The notes under the pieces were generated by a model. It was given only the letters and a program-made list of their open reading frames with translations. It did no database searches and was not told the origin of the DNA. A program made the position numbers and the translations under genes. Positions 17,499 to 27,089 of a DNA stretch of 64,000 nt are shown one piece after another. Positions within the stretch are counted from its first letter, which is position 1, and every line of letters starts with the position of its first letter. Origin of the DNA: Pseudohaliea sp964438205 (GTDB taxonomy: Bacteria; Pseudomonadota; Gammaproteobacteria; Pseudomonadales; Halieaceae); NCBI GenBank assembly GCA_964438205.1, contig CAYTJQ010000008.1, positions 1 through 64,000 of the forward strand. The letters are read 5' to 3'.

Positions 17499-18764
17499 CT
17501 AAGGTCGCGCGTCGGCCGACGGGGGTCCCGCCCGTCGCCGCCCCGTGCCCGAAAGCAGACGACGCCAGGGCTTGAAGCCGCTCGTGTACTGCAGGAGGCG
17601 CAGGCCCCGCGGCATCCTCGCGAGCCAGCGATAGCAGCGCGGAGTGAAGCTGCCTCCCGCCAGGGGTTCCGTGGATCCGACGGGCGCTTCGGTTCTCCCG
17701 GACATGCCGACCATTGCCCGGTCGAGAGCAAGCCTCGCCACAGCCAGGTAGTCGAAGCGGTCCAGGATGCGCCCCCGGCCGCGCTGCCCCAGGGCGACCC
17801 GCAGCTTCGGATCGTCCAGCAGTTGCCGCACCAGCGGTGCGAGATCGGAGACCCGGTGCGCCACCCTGCCGCCTATGCCGTCGCCGACAACCTCCCCCTG
17901 GGCGTTGTCCGCCCAGGGCGTCGCCAGGGTCACCACCGGTGTCTCACAGAGCAGCGACTCGGCCAGCACCATGCCAAAGCTCTCGCCCCAGCGCGAGATA
18001 TGCAGGAAGACATCCATGGCGGAGTAGCAGGTGGACAGGGCCTCGTCACCGCGCAGTTCGTCGATGACCACCACATCACCTCGGTAAGGCGAGACTGCGA
18101 GGCGGGCAAGTATCTCCGCCGGCGGGTTGACCATGAGCAGGCGGAGCAGCGGCTCGTCGCGTCGCAGCGTCTCGAACACCTCCAGCAGCCAGGGCGACCA
18201 CTTGCTGTTGAAGGCCTGGCCGACGCGGCCGATGACACGGTGTTTGCCTTCCAGGCCCCAACGCTCGCGGAAGGCAAGGCGCTCCTGTTCCGATACCCGG
18301 TGGAAGCCCTCGCAGCGCACCGGGTAAGGCACGACGACCGACGGGTGGGCTCCCCGGCATCGCTGCTGGTAGAGGAACTGGCACCAGCCGGCGAGTTGAA
18401 AGCTCGCCCGCAGTTCCCCGGCCCAGGGGCTGGGTAGGGAGAACACGTTCGTCTCGACGACCGGCGCCTGCGGGGCCAGGGCGCGCAGCGCCCGGAAGGC
18501 GTCCTCGCTGACGCGGTGCGAGTGCAGGTGCAGGAGCTCCGGGCCCCAGGCTGACAGCCGGGCACGATCGTCGGCACTGCCCAGGTCGTAGACGGGCACA
18601 CCGCGATCGACGAGCTCCGAAGCCCTGGCACCACCCTCGATCGTGTGCACGACGCGCGAGTCGTGGCCCAGCGTCCGGTAGGCTTCGGCAAAGTTCTGCG
18701 CCGCACGCTGCGTACCGCCCTTGGCCAGGGTGCAGACTGCGGTCAGCAGCTTCACGACGGACAC
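17499..18764 (-). CDS. Glycosyltransferase family 4 (GT-B fold)
   Basis: A 421-residue GT-B glycosyltransferase. The N-terminal acceptor domain begins VVKLLTAVCTLAKGGTQ. The C-terminal donor-binding domain has the retaining-enzyme E-x7-E motif in GESFGMVLAESLL and GDGIGGRV. It probably adds a sugar to a lipid-linked glycan at the cytosolic face of the membrane. The start is a GTG at 18764, which overlaps the 3' end of the flippase gene by 13 bp, so the two are translationally linked. Substrates unknown. Confidence 0.85.
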   Translation of the reverse strand: MSVVKLLTAVCTLAKGGTQRAAQNFAEAYRTLGHDSRVVHTIEGGARASELVDRGVPVYDLGSADDRARLSAWGPELLHLHSHRVSEDAFRALRALAPQAPVVETNVFSLPSPWAGELRASFQLAGWCQFLYQQRCRGAHPSVVVPYPVRCEGFHRVSEQERLAFRERWGLEGKHRVIGRVGQAFNSKWSPWLLEVFETLRRDEPLLRLLMVNPPAEILARLAVSPYRGDVVVIDELRGDEALSTCYSAMDVFLHISRWGESFGMVLAESLLCETPVVTLATPWADNAQGEVVGDGIGGRVAHRVSDLAPLVRQLLDDPKLRVALGQRGRGRILDRFDYLAVARLALDRAMVGMSGRTEAPVGSTEPLAGGSFTPRCYRWLARMPRGLRLLQYTSGFKPWRRLLSGTGRRRAGPPSADARP

Positions 18765-20065
18765 CCGCCGATACCGGTCAACGCGCGCATCTTGAGCCGC
18801 AGCAGCGGCCAGTAGCGAGGCCGTAGATCCGGCAGCAGGACCATGGCGAGGTCAGCAGCCAGCGTCGCCGCCGCGGCACCCAGGATCCCATGGCGTGGTA
18901 TCAGCAACAGGTTCAGGCCGACATTGATGACCAGTCCCAGCAGCTGCCGACGCAGGATCTCCCCCTGTTCATGGTGCTTCAGCAGGTAGCGGGATGCGGC
19001 AACGTTGAGAAAGCTCAGCGGGATAGTGAACACGAGCAGCATCAGCGCACCGCCCGCAGGCGCATAGGCCGCGCCGAACAGGAGCGTAACCAGGGGACCG
19101 GAGGTTGCCGCGACGAATACGGCAAGCGCCAGCAGGCCGTAGAACGGGTAGCGCATGATCTCCACGTAGCGCGCCTCGAAAGCGGGCCCCTCGAGGCTCA
19201 GGAGCCGCGGCAGCGCGCTGCGCAGCAGTGCTCCGCCGAGGAACAGGCAGGGCTCGGCGATGCGCACCGCGGCGCTGTACTGGCCGACCGCGGCGTCACC
19301 GGCAAGGGCCTCGAGCATCAGTTGATCGAGGCGCAGGGAGAGCACCACGGCGACAGCGGTAACGAGCAGGGGCCAGCCATCGCGCAGGTGCTGCACCATG
19401 CGCTCGCTGCTCGCGCGGAGGTGAGACAGGGGCAGGCCGCGCCGCTGCATGGCGACGCCCAGCGACAGTGCGAGCACCGCCGCCTCTGCCGCCGCAGCCC
19501 AGGCGAAGGCCACCAGCGGCGCCTCGACCAGGATCAGCACCACCCGAACGGCGGCCAGCAGCAGCATGGTCAGCACTCGCGCCATCACCGCATAACGGGC
19601 GCGCACCGTCGCATCGAACAGGTAGCTCGAGACCTCGCTGGCCTGGAACAGGAGCGCGATGCCGGCGACCAGGATCACGGACCGCGCCAGCGCGTCCTCG
19701 GGGCGCAGCAACGGCACCAGGACGGCGAGCAGCCCGTAGGCCAGTGTCCCTCCCGCCAGTTGCAGCGCCGCTGTGGAGCCGAGGACAGTCGCCTGCTGTT
19801 CGCTGCCGCGAACCAGCTCGCGGATGGACACCTCGCGAAGGCCGAGGCCGGCCACCGCCCCCAGGATGAGCACCAGGGCCTGGGCAAAACTGAGAATCCC
19901 GAAGGCCGCCGGGCCGAGGTAGCGGGCCATCCAGGCCCCGACGAGGAGACCGAGTACCAGCCGGGTCCCCCGCTGCGCGGTGAGCCAGCCGGCGTTACGA
20001 AGGATCCGCTCCCGGTGAGGTCCCCCGGCGGCCCGGGACCATAGCCAGCTAAAGGTGCGGCGCAT
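18752..20065 (-). CDS. Polysaccharide/O-antigen flippase-like membrane protein (PST/MATE-type)
   Basis: A 437-residue protein with about a dozen hydrophobic helices and the N-terminal pattern of the polysaccharide transport family (AWMARYLGPAAFGILSFAQAL). Such proteins flip lipid-linked oligosaccharide repeat units across the inner membrane. The ATG at 20065 has AGGA 9 bases upstream; a TTG at 20071 is an alternative. It lies between a GT2 and a GT4 gene in one direction, consistent with a small glycan-assembly operon, but no polymerase is visible. Confidence 0.82.
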   Translation of the reverse strand: MRRTFSWLWSRAAGGPHRERILRNAGWLTAQRGTRLVLGLLVGAWMARYLGPAAFGILSFAQALVLILGAVAGLGLREVSIRELVRGSEQQATVLGSTAALQLAGGTLAYGLLAVLVPLLRPEDALARSVILVAGIALLFQASEVSSYLFDATVRARYAVMARVLTMLLLAAVRVVLILVEAPLVAFAWAAAAEAAVLALSLGVAMQRRGLPLSHLRASSERMVQHLRDGWPLLVTAVAVVLSLRLDQLMLEALAGDAAVGQYSAAVRIAEPCLFLGGALLRSALPRLLSLEGPAFEARYVEIMRYPFYGLLALAVFVAATSGPLVTLLFGAAYAPAGGALMLLVFTIPLSFLNVAASRYLLKHHEQGEILRRQLLGLVINVGLNLLLIPRHGILGAAAATLAADLAMVLLPDLRPRYWPLLRLKMRALTGIGGCPS

Positions 20066-20163
20066 GCGCAACTGTCCTGCCGTCGCCGTCGATCATCGCC
20101 AGCAGGCCTTCCTTCAAGCCCAGATCCCCTCGCGGACGCTTCGGCACAGTGTAGCCCAGGTGA

Positions 20164-21021
20164 CTAACGCCGGGCCGGGCGCGACCACCCCAGGCGTACC
20201 GAGCAGTCGATCGCTGTGCGATAGGCCTTGAGCTGGTAGTGCATCAGGAAAGCGAGCAGCTTCTCCCGCCGGTCCAGGGAGGGGTCCTCGCGGAGCTGCC
20301 TGGCCGCGTAGAGCGAGGGCAGGAACCCGAGCAGCAGCCGGCTCTGGCGCTCACCGGGCGAGAACCCCTGTGCACCGGCGATACGGCGGTGTTTCGCGAA
20401 GAGCGCGGCCCGGCTGGCGCGGGCCGGATGACGTACCCGGCATTGCGGTACATAGCGCAGCGGCACACCGGCTCGCGTTGCGGCGAGGTTCCAGGCAAAG
20501 TCTCCGCCCGACAACAATCGCGCATCGAACGGGCCCACGCGCTGGAACACTGACCGGTGAACGACGAGATTCGCGGTGACTGCGGTACCGCGCCGCACGT
20601 AGCGTTCCTGCTGGAAGGAAAAAGCCTTCTCGAAGCACTCGGCCGCGTTCAGGCGAGCGGAGGAGAAGCTCAGCTCGACCGCGCCCGCAATGCGAAGCAC
20701 GTCCCCGGACATCGCGGCGATCGCCGTCTCCAGCCAGTCTGCCGCAGGTAGGCAGTCCGCATCCGTGAACGCGAGCAGCTCCCCCCGGGCCTCGCCGAGG
20801 GCACGGTTGCGCGCGGCGTAGGAGCCCGCTTTCGCCTCGGAGAGCAGCCGCGCATTGTCGGGCAGGCGCAGTGACGCCGGTGCGGGATCCGAAGGATCGT
20901 TGTTGACGACCAGGATCTCCACCGCCTGCGCCGGCAGCGTCTGCGCCGCTAGCGCCTCGAGGCAGCCTGCGAGCGCCGGCCAGTGGCGGTAGGTGGGTAC
21001 GATGACGGAAACCTGCGTCAT
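20164..21021 (-). CDS. Glycosyltransferase family 2
   Basis: A 285-residue GT-A glycosyltransferase. The start VSVIVPTYRHWPALAGCLEA and the DXD-type motif FTDADCLPAADWLE (about residues 89-102) are typical. It would transfer a nucleotide-activated sugar; donor and acceptor are unknown. Its start overlaps the 3' end of the 21018 gene by 4 bp (ATGA), linking the two. The 98 bp between this gene and the flippase hold no obvious terminator. Confidence 0.87.
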   Translation of the reverse strand: MTQVSVIVPTYRHWPALAGCLEALAAQTLPAQAVEILVVNNDPSDPAPASLRLPDNARLLSEAKAGSYAARNRALGEARGELLAFTDADCLPAADWLETAIAAMSGDVLRIAGAVELSFSSARLNAAECFEKAFSFQQERYVRRGTAVTANLVVHRSVFQRVGPFDARLLSGGDFAWNLAATRAGVPLRYVPQCRVRHPARASRAALFAKHRRIAGAQGFSPGERQSRLLLGFLPSLYAARQLREDPSLDRREKLLAFLMHYQLKAYRTAIDCSVRLGWSRPARR

Positions 21022-22133
21022 CGACCTGGTGTGCTGTCGGGCCAGGCTGCGCCGAGCGGCGTCGCCAGCACCCGGGCCAGCTCGTAGCTGCGCGCGAGCC
21101 CGGTGGCCTGGTCTTCAGCGCCGGCAATGGCAGGTTCGGGGTCGAGTTCAAGCAGCGCGAGCTGGCGGACAAGGTGCTCCGCCGCCGCCTGGTCGAGGCC
21201 CGTGCTCCGCTCGACGTAGGCAAGCTCGAAGCCGACCGGGTTGTAGGGATAGGCGAAGGCCGTGGTTTCCAAGGCCCGGTGAAAGGCGGGACGGCGGGCG
21301 GCGGCCATGAGCCTGCGGTAGCGCGCCGAGCCCCAGAACGCGTGCCCCGGGAGCGCGTCACGGAGCATCGACAACGCGACGAGGTTGAAGGCGTGGTAGC
21401 CGACCGACCGGCGTCGCTGCCGCGGCCTGCGGCGCCACTTGCGCCAGTGCACCCGGGCAGCGCGCAGCCTCGCGCGCGGGCCGTCACCCGGCCGCGGCAC
21501 GGGACGGAAGGCGAAGCTGTCGTGGTAGATCACGCCATCGCGGTAGAGTTGCACCCGGCGAACGACGTCGTCGACAAAGCGTTTTGCCCGGGCGCGCCCG
21601 AGAGCATCCAGCCTGCAGCCCAGCGCGGCGAACCAGAGCTGCTGGTTGAAGGTCGGGTTGATCGCACCGTGGCTGCCGTCCACGTTCAGGTCGTGCCAGG
21701 CAGCGCGGGCATCGTTCCAGTAATGGGCGCCGTGCACCGCCGCCGCCACAACCCGGCAATCCTGCCGGCCGAGTACGGAGGACGCGTAGAGCAGGGGCTC
21801 CAGCACGAAAGCCTGGCCGACGAGCCCGTTGCCGAGACTCTTGTGCGGGTCGTGCCGGCAGTGGAAGGCGGCGCCCATGGGCCGGGCCGCGCTGGACAGC
21901 AGGTAGTCGGCCGCTCCGTGGGCCGCGTCGCTGAACGCGCCTTCGCCCCGGCCGGCCAGGTAGGCGAAGGTGTAGAGCCAGCCGGCGGTAACGCGTACCG
22001 GGGTTTCCGGCTCGGCATGGGGTCCATTGTGCCCCGGCGGGAAGCTGCCGTCGCGCCGTTGCCAGGCCAGCGCACGGCCTGCCAGGTGCAGCAGTTTGTC
22101 AGCTGCCGGCGCGAGCTCTGCGCCATCGAGCAC
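21018..22133 (-). CDS. Hypothetical protein, probable alpha/alpha-barrel (glycan-locus associated)
   Basis: A 371-residue protein with repeated amphipathic helical hairpins suggesting an alpha/alpha barrel of the kind seen in glycoside hydrolases or terpenoid cyclases. Examples are TAGWLYTFAYLAGRGEGAF and SLGNGLVGQAFVLEPLLYAS. No catalytic motif can be assigned. The start is a GTG at 22133, 6 bp after mtnA's stop. It overlaps the downstream GT2 by 4 bp, so it is probably involved in making or modifying the same glycan. It might also be an epimerase-like or AglQ-like protein. Confidence 0.6.
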   Translation of the reverse strand: MLDGAELAPAADKLLHLAGRALAWQRRDGSFPPGHNGPHAEPETPVRVTAGWLYTFAYLAGRGEGAFSDAAHGAADYLLSSAARPMGAAFHCRHDPHKSLGNGLVGQAFVLEPLLYASSVLGRQDCRVVAAAVHGAHYWNDARAAWHDLNVDGSHGAINPTFNQQLWFAALGCRLDALGRARAKRFVDDVVRRVQLYRDGVIYHDSFAFRPVPRPGDGPRARLRAARVHWRKWRRRPRQRRRSVGYHAFNLVALSMLRDALPGHAFWGSARYRRLMAAARRPAFHRALETTAFAYPYNPVGFELAYVERSTGLDQAAAEHLVRQLALLELDPEPAIAGAEDQATGLARSYELARVLATPLGAAWPDSTPGR

Positions 22134-22139
22134 GAGCGG

Positions 22140-23231
<1,092 letters not shown>

Positions 23232-23235
23232 GGGC

Positions 23236-23877
23236 TCAGTCCTCCGCGGCCGGTGCGCGGCCGTAGGCAGCGAAGCGCGCGATCACCGCCGCCATCTCAT
23301 CATGGGTCAGTAACACGGGCTCGCCCATCCCGGCGGCAGCGAGATACTGCCCGCAGAGGGCCTCGATCTCCTCGGCGATCGTGACCGCCTCCTCGAGGTC
23401 CGCGCCCATGGCGATGAGCCCGTGGTTGGCGAGCAGACAGGCTTTGCGGTCCGCCAGTGCCTCGAGCGCGGCGACCGAAAGGGCCTCGGTGCCGAACAGC
23501 GCATAGGGCGCACAGCGCACGTCGCGGCCGCCGGCGATGGCGACCATGTAATGAAAGGCGGGCAGGTCCCGCCGCAGACAGGCAAGTGCGGTCGCGTGCG
23601 GGGAATGGGTATGCACGATGGCCGCCACCTCCGCGCGCGCGGCGTAGATGTCGCGATGGAAGCGCCACTCGCTCGACGGAACCCCGGGAGACAGCGTCTC
23701 TCCCGCGGCATCCAGGGAAACCAGCGTCGCCGGCGCCAGGCGGGCAGCGCTCGCGCCGCTCGGCGTGATCCAGAAACCACTACCGTGGCGCAGCGACAGG
23801 TTTCCCGTGCACCCGCGGTTGAGCCCGCGTTCGGCAAGGTAGCGATAGGCGTCGCAGAGCGCCTGCCTGTCATCCAT
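23236..23877 (-). CDS. Class II aldolase/adducin family protein, methylthioribulose- or deoxyribulose-phosphate aldolase or dehydratase
   Basis: A 213-residue zinc-dependent class II aldolase. The zinc histidines are in VHTHSPHATAL (about residues 88-98) and ANHGLIAMG (about 149-157); GNLSLRHGSGFWITPSG is the phosphate-binding region. Next to mtnA it is either MtnB (dehydratase) or an Ald2-type aldolase of the DHAP shunt, which yields DHAP and (methylthio)acetaldehyde. The HYMVAIAGGRDVRCAPYALFG segment looks more fuculose-aldolase-like to me, and no mtnC/D genes follow, so the aldolase is favoured. Confidence 0.75.
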   Translation of the reverse strand: MDDRQALCDAYRYLAERGLNRGCTGNLSLRHGSGFWITPSGASAARLAPATLVSLDAAGETLSPGVPSSEWRFHRDIYAARAEVAAIVHTHSPHATALACLRRDLPAFHYMVAIAGGRDVRCAPYALFGTEALSVAALEALADRKACLLANHGLIAMGADLEEAVTIAEEIEALCGQYLAAAGMGEPVLLTHDEMAAVIARFAAYGRAPAAED

Positions 23878-24020
23878 GGTCGTTCCCTCCCGCGGCGGCG
23901 ATTATGCCACAGGTCCCCGGGATCGGAGCGACCCGTCCGGGTGTGGTCCCCCGTCGCCACCCCGGCCGGGGCGCTCTGCGGCACAAGCCGGTTTCTCCGC
24001 GGCCTCTGGGGGCGAACGGC

Positions 24021-24029
24021 TGATATACT
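24021..24029 (+). promoter_or_regulatory. Extended -10 promoter candidate for xseB-ispA
   Basis: TGATATACT is an extended -10 element (TGn + TATACT) 30 bp before the xseB ATG. The matching -35 position is poor, as is common for extended -10 promoters. AGGAGAAGG at 24039-24047 is the ribosome-binding site. Confidence 0.5.
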
Positions 24030-24058
24030 CGACGGGTCAGGAGAAGGACGCTCAGCCC

Positions 24059-24322
24059 ATGCCCAGCCGCAAGAAAACCGACGCCGACACCAGCCCCGCC
24101 ACGCTCGAGGCCACCATCGCCGAAATCGAGACCATCCTCGCGCGCATGGAGGGCGAGGAGCAGCCGCTGGAGCAGTCGCTGAAGGATTTCGAGGCCGGGA
24201 TCACGCTGACGCGCCGGGCCCAGGCGCTGCTCCGCGACGCAGAACAGCAGGTGCAGAAGCTCACGGAAAACGCCGACGGCGAGCCCGCGTCCATCCCGCT
24301 GGACGACGACGCGGACGCCTGA
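24059..24322 (+). CDS. xseB: Exodeoxyribonuclease VII small subunit
   Basis: An 87-residue helical protein that forms a complex with XseA to degrade single-stranded DNA. The family core is ATIAEIETILARMEGEEQPL then LEQSLKDFEAGITLTRRAQ. The C-terminal tail is acidic. The next gene begins 3 bp later, giving the common xseB-ispA pair. XseA is not in the window. Confidence 0.93.
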   Translation: MPSRKKTDADTSPATLEATIAEIETILARMEGEEQPLEQSLKDFEAGITLTRRAQALLRDAEQQVQKLTENADGEPASIPLDDDADA

Positions 24323-24325
24323 GCC

Positions 24326-25201
24326 GTGACCCTGGGAGCAGACCGGGAGCGCTTCGAGGCCGGCGCACGCCCCCTGGTGGAGACGCAGCTTTCCACGGTG
24401 GCCCCTGCCCTGCGCGAAGCGGTAGCCTACGCCCTCAGCGTCGGCGGCAAGCGCATCCGGCCGATTCTCGTCTACCGCGCCGCCCGGGCCCTCGGCCGCG
24501 GTGACGCGCCGGCGCTGGATCACGCCGCAGCGGCCATCGAGCTGGTGCACACCTATTCCCTGATCCACGACGACCTGCCGGCCATGGACAACGACGACCT
24601 GCGCCGGGGCCAGCCCACGCTGCACCGGGCCTACGACGAGGCCACGGCGATCCTGGTGGGCGACGGCATGCAGGTGCAGGCCTTCAGCCTGCTCGCGAAC
24701 GCGCCGGGCCTCGATGCGGGCCGGCGCCTGGCCATGGTCGATGTGCTCGCCGCTGCCTCGGGGTTTCCGGGCATGGTCGGGGGGCAGTACCTCGATGTCA
24801 GTGCCACCGGCGACGCGCTCTCCCTCGACGCGCTGAAGGCGATGCACAACCTGAAGACCGGCGCTCTCATCCGCGCCGCGCTGGCCCTCGGCGGCCATGG
24901 CGCCGGCGCCGGCGAGGAGGAGCTCGCCGCCCTCGACCGCTACGGCGAACACATCGGCCTCGCCTTCCAGGTGGTGGACGACATCCTCGACGTGGAAAGC
25001 GACAGCGCCACCCTGGGCAAGACCCAGGGCAAGGACGCCGCCGCCAACAAAAGTACCTACGTCAGCCTTCTCGGCATCGACGGTGCCCGCCGCGAGGCGG
25101 TCCGCCTGCTCGATGCCGCCCTCGCCGCCCTGCGCCCCTTCGACGCCAGCGGCGACGACCTTCGCGACCTCGCCCGCTTCATCGTCGAACGCGACCGCTA
25201 G
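24326..25201 (+). CDS. ispA: (2E,6E)-farnesyl diphosphate synthase
   Basis: A 291-residue trans-isoprenyl diphosphate synthase that makes farnesyl diphosphate from IPP and DMAPP/GPP. The first aspartate-rich motif is DDLPAMDNDDLRRG (about residues 84-97) and the second is QVVDDILDV (about 216-224). The start is GTG, coupled to xseB with a 3-bp gap. The usual downstream dxs is instead at 12050. Confidence 0.95.
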   Translation: MTLGADRERFEAGARPLVETQLSTVAPALREAVAYALSVGGKRIRPILVYRAARALGRGDAPALDHAAAAIELVHTYSLIHDDLPAMDNDDLRRGQPTLHRAYDEATAILVGDGMQVQAFSLLANAPGLDAGRRLAMVDVLAAASGFPGMVGGQYLDVSATGDALSLDALKAMHNLKTGALIRAALALGGHGAGAGEEELAALDRYGEHIGLAFQVVDDILDVESDSATLGKTQGKDAAANKSTYVSLLGIDGARREAVRLLDAALAALRPFDASGDDLRDLARFIVERDR

Positions 25202-25257
25202 GCACAGCGAGCAAGGGTTCTTCGCCTGTTCCCGGGGCCGGGAGGCGCGCGGGGCGC

Positions 25258-25848
25258 TCACTCCCCGAACATGTGGCCGAGCTTGGCGCCCTTGGTTCGG
25301 AGGTACTTCTCGTTGTGGGGGTTGCTGTGCGTTTGCAGCGGCAGGCGGTGCAGGACCTCGATGCCCAGTTCCTCGAGGGCCGTGACCTTGCGCGGGTTGT
25401 TGGTCATGAGGTTGACGCTGGTGATACCGAGGTGGGCGAACATGGGGCCGAGGAGGGAGTAGTCTCGCATGTCCGGGCCGAAGCCGAGTTGCTCGTTGGC
25501 CTCCACGGTATCGGCGCCCTCATCCTGGAGTTTGTAGGCACGGATCTTGTTCAGGAGGCCGATGCCGCGGCCCTCCTGGCGGAGGTAGAAGAGCGCACCG
25601 CGGCCCGCCTCGGCGATGGCCTTCAGCGCCGCCTCGAGCTGGTTGCCGCAGTCGCAGCGCAGGCTGAACAGCGCGTCGCCGGTCAGGCACTCGGAATGCA
25701 CGCGTGCCAGCACCGGCTCGCCGTCGCCGACGTCGCCCATGGTGAGCACCAGGTGTTCCTTGTTGGCCGCGGCATCCTCGAAACCGTGCATCGTGAAGAC
25801 GCCCCAATCCGTGGGAAGCCGGGACGACTCGACGTACCGTACCGTCAC
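25258..25848 (-). CDS. ribA: GTP cyclohydrolase II (monofunctional)
   Basis: A 196-residue enzyme that opens the imidazole ring of GTP, committing it to riboflavin synthesis. The three zinc cysteines are present in SECLTGDALFSLRCDCG (about residues 53-69), as are the catalytic RQEGRGIGL loop (about 91-99) and NNPRKV. The start is GTG. It runs in the same direction as, but separate from, the rib operon whose RibBA lacks these cysteines, so this gene likely supplies all GTP cyclohydrolase II activity. Confidence 0.95.
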   Translation of the reverse strand: MTVRYVESSRLPTDWGVFTMHGFEDAAANKEHLVLTMGDVGDGEPVLARVHSECLTGDALFSLRCDCGNQLEAALKAIAEAGRGALFYLRQEGRGIGLLNKIRAYKLQDEGADTVEANEQLGFGPDMRDYSLLGPMFAHLGITSVNLMTNNPRKVTALEELGIEVLHRLPLQTHSNPHNEKYLRTKGAKLGHMFGE

Positions 25849-25912
25849 GCTCTGGTCCGAACTGAAAGGGGCGCCAGTCTAGCAGGGCGGCGGGGGCGTG
25901 GCGAGCGAACGC

Positions 25913-26545
25913 TCACCACCGGCTGGTCAGTGACAGGACACCGTTCTGTTCCGACAGCTGTACGTGTCGCAGGTAGCTCATGCCGAGGAGGACGGTACGC
26001 GGAAAGTCGCCATCGACCACCGTCGCCCGCACGTTGTCGACACGGATCCCGCCGACATCGACGCTGTCCAGGGTGACGATGTAACCCGCTACCGTGCTGC
26101 CGGCGGTCTCTACCCGGGTGGGCTCGCCGTCGCTCGCGTCGATCCCGAGGGCAGCGGCGTGCTGGCGGCTCAGGGCGACGACGTTGGCCCCCGTGTCGAT
26201 AAGTACCTCCATACGGCGACCATTGATGGCGGCGCCGGTCCGGTACTGCATGCGCTCGTCCCGGGCCACGGTCACCGAGCGCTTCTCCGGCGCGGTATAG
26301 GCCCCGGCGATGCGGTCGGATACGCCGGCCCGGCGGCGCTCACCCCTGATTTCCAGCACGGCCTCCTTGCCGCTGGCACTGACGAGGCGCACTCCGCCCT
26401 CGCTGTCGCCCTCGCGCAGCGTATGCCGACGGCCGTCGATCGTGAGCACCGCCATGCCGGGCATGAGCGCCTCGACCTGGACGCTGTCCTGGGCGGCGGC
26501 CGGCAGGGTCGGGAGCAGCGCCGCCAGGAAGACGAGGGGTCTCAT
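25913..26545 (-). CDS. Periplasmic retropepsin-like aspartic protease (clan AA)
   Basis: A 210-residue protein with a signal peptide (MRPLVFLAALLPTLPAAAQD) and a single retropepsin-type domain with the active-site triplet in VLIDTGANVVALS (about residues 111-123); the GMSYL element follows near the C-terminus. Single-domain proteases of this kind act as dimers. The start at 26545 overlaps the pgpA stop by 4 bp (ATGA), so it is the last gene of the rib-thiL-pgpA operon. Substrate unknown. Confidence 0.8.
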   Translation of the reverse strand: MRPLVFLAALLPTLPAAAQDSVQVEALMPGMAVLTIDGRRHTLREGDSEGGVRLVSASGKEAVLEIRGERRRAGVSDRIAGAYTAPEKRSVTVARDERMQYRTGAAINGRRMEVLIDTGANVVALSRQHAAALGIDASDGEPTRVETAGSTVAGYIVTLDSVDVGGIRVDNVRATVVDGDFPRTVLLGMSYLRHVQLSEQNGVLSLTSRW

Positions 26546-27048
26546 GCCAGGGCCTCCGCGCCATTCAGCGCCGCGATCGCCAGGTGCAGCGTGACGCAGG
26601 TCATCGCCCCGGCGACGAGATCGTCGACCATGATGCCCAGGCCGCCGCCGACGTTGTTGTCGAGGGCGCTCACAGGCCAGGGCTTGGTGATGTCGAGGAA
26701 GCGAAAGACGATGAAGGCGATGGCGAGCCAGAGCGGCGAAGCCGGTACGGCCCACAGGGCGACCCAGAGCCCCGCGAATTCGTCCCAGACGATGCCCGGA
26801 TGGTCATGGACCCCGAGTTGACGGCTGGCCACGCCACAGAGCCAGATACCGCCGAGGGAGGCGGCCAGCACGATGGCACTGTAGGCCCAGAGCGGCAGGG
26901 GGCTGAGAAGAAACCAGTAGCATGCGGCCGCAAACACGGTGCCGACAGTGCCCGGGGCCCAGGGCGATAGGCCGCTGCCGAAGCCGAAGGCAGCCAGCTG
27001 CACGGGGCTCCGCAGCAGCCGCGGTCGCTCCTGCCTGCCTCGATCCAT
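26542..27048 (-). CDS. pgpA: Phosphatidylglycerophosphatase A
   Basis: A 168-residue membrane phosphatase that converts phosphatidylglycerophosphate to phosphatidylglycerol. The family start FGFGSGLSPWAPGTVGT (about residues 22-38) and the conserved VWDEFAGLW and DITKPWPV motifs are visible. I chose the ATG at 27048 because GGGGAG lies 7 bases upstream; a GTG at 27069 adds seven residues. The thiL-pgpA order is typical of gammaproteobacteria. Confidence 0.93.
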   Translation of the reverse strand: MDRGRQERPRLLRSPVQLAAFGFGSGLSPWAPGTVGTVFAAACYWFLLSPLPLWAYSAIVLAASLGGIWLCGVASRQLGVHDHPGIVWDEFAGLWVALWAVPASPLWLAIAFIVFRFLDITKPWPVSALDNNVGGGLGIMVDDLVAGAMTCVTLHLAIAALNGAEALA

Positions 27049-27089
27049 GCGCGCACTCCCCGTTGCCACGACTGCCAGTGTAGACCGAA

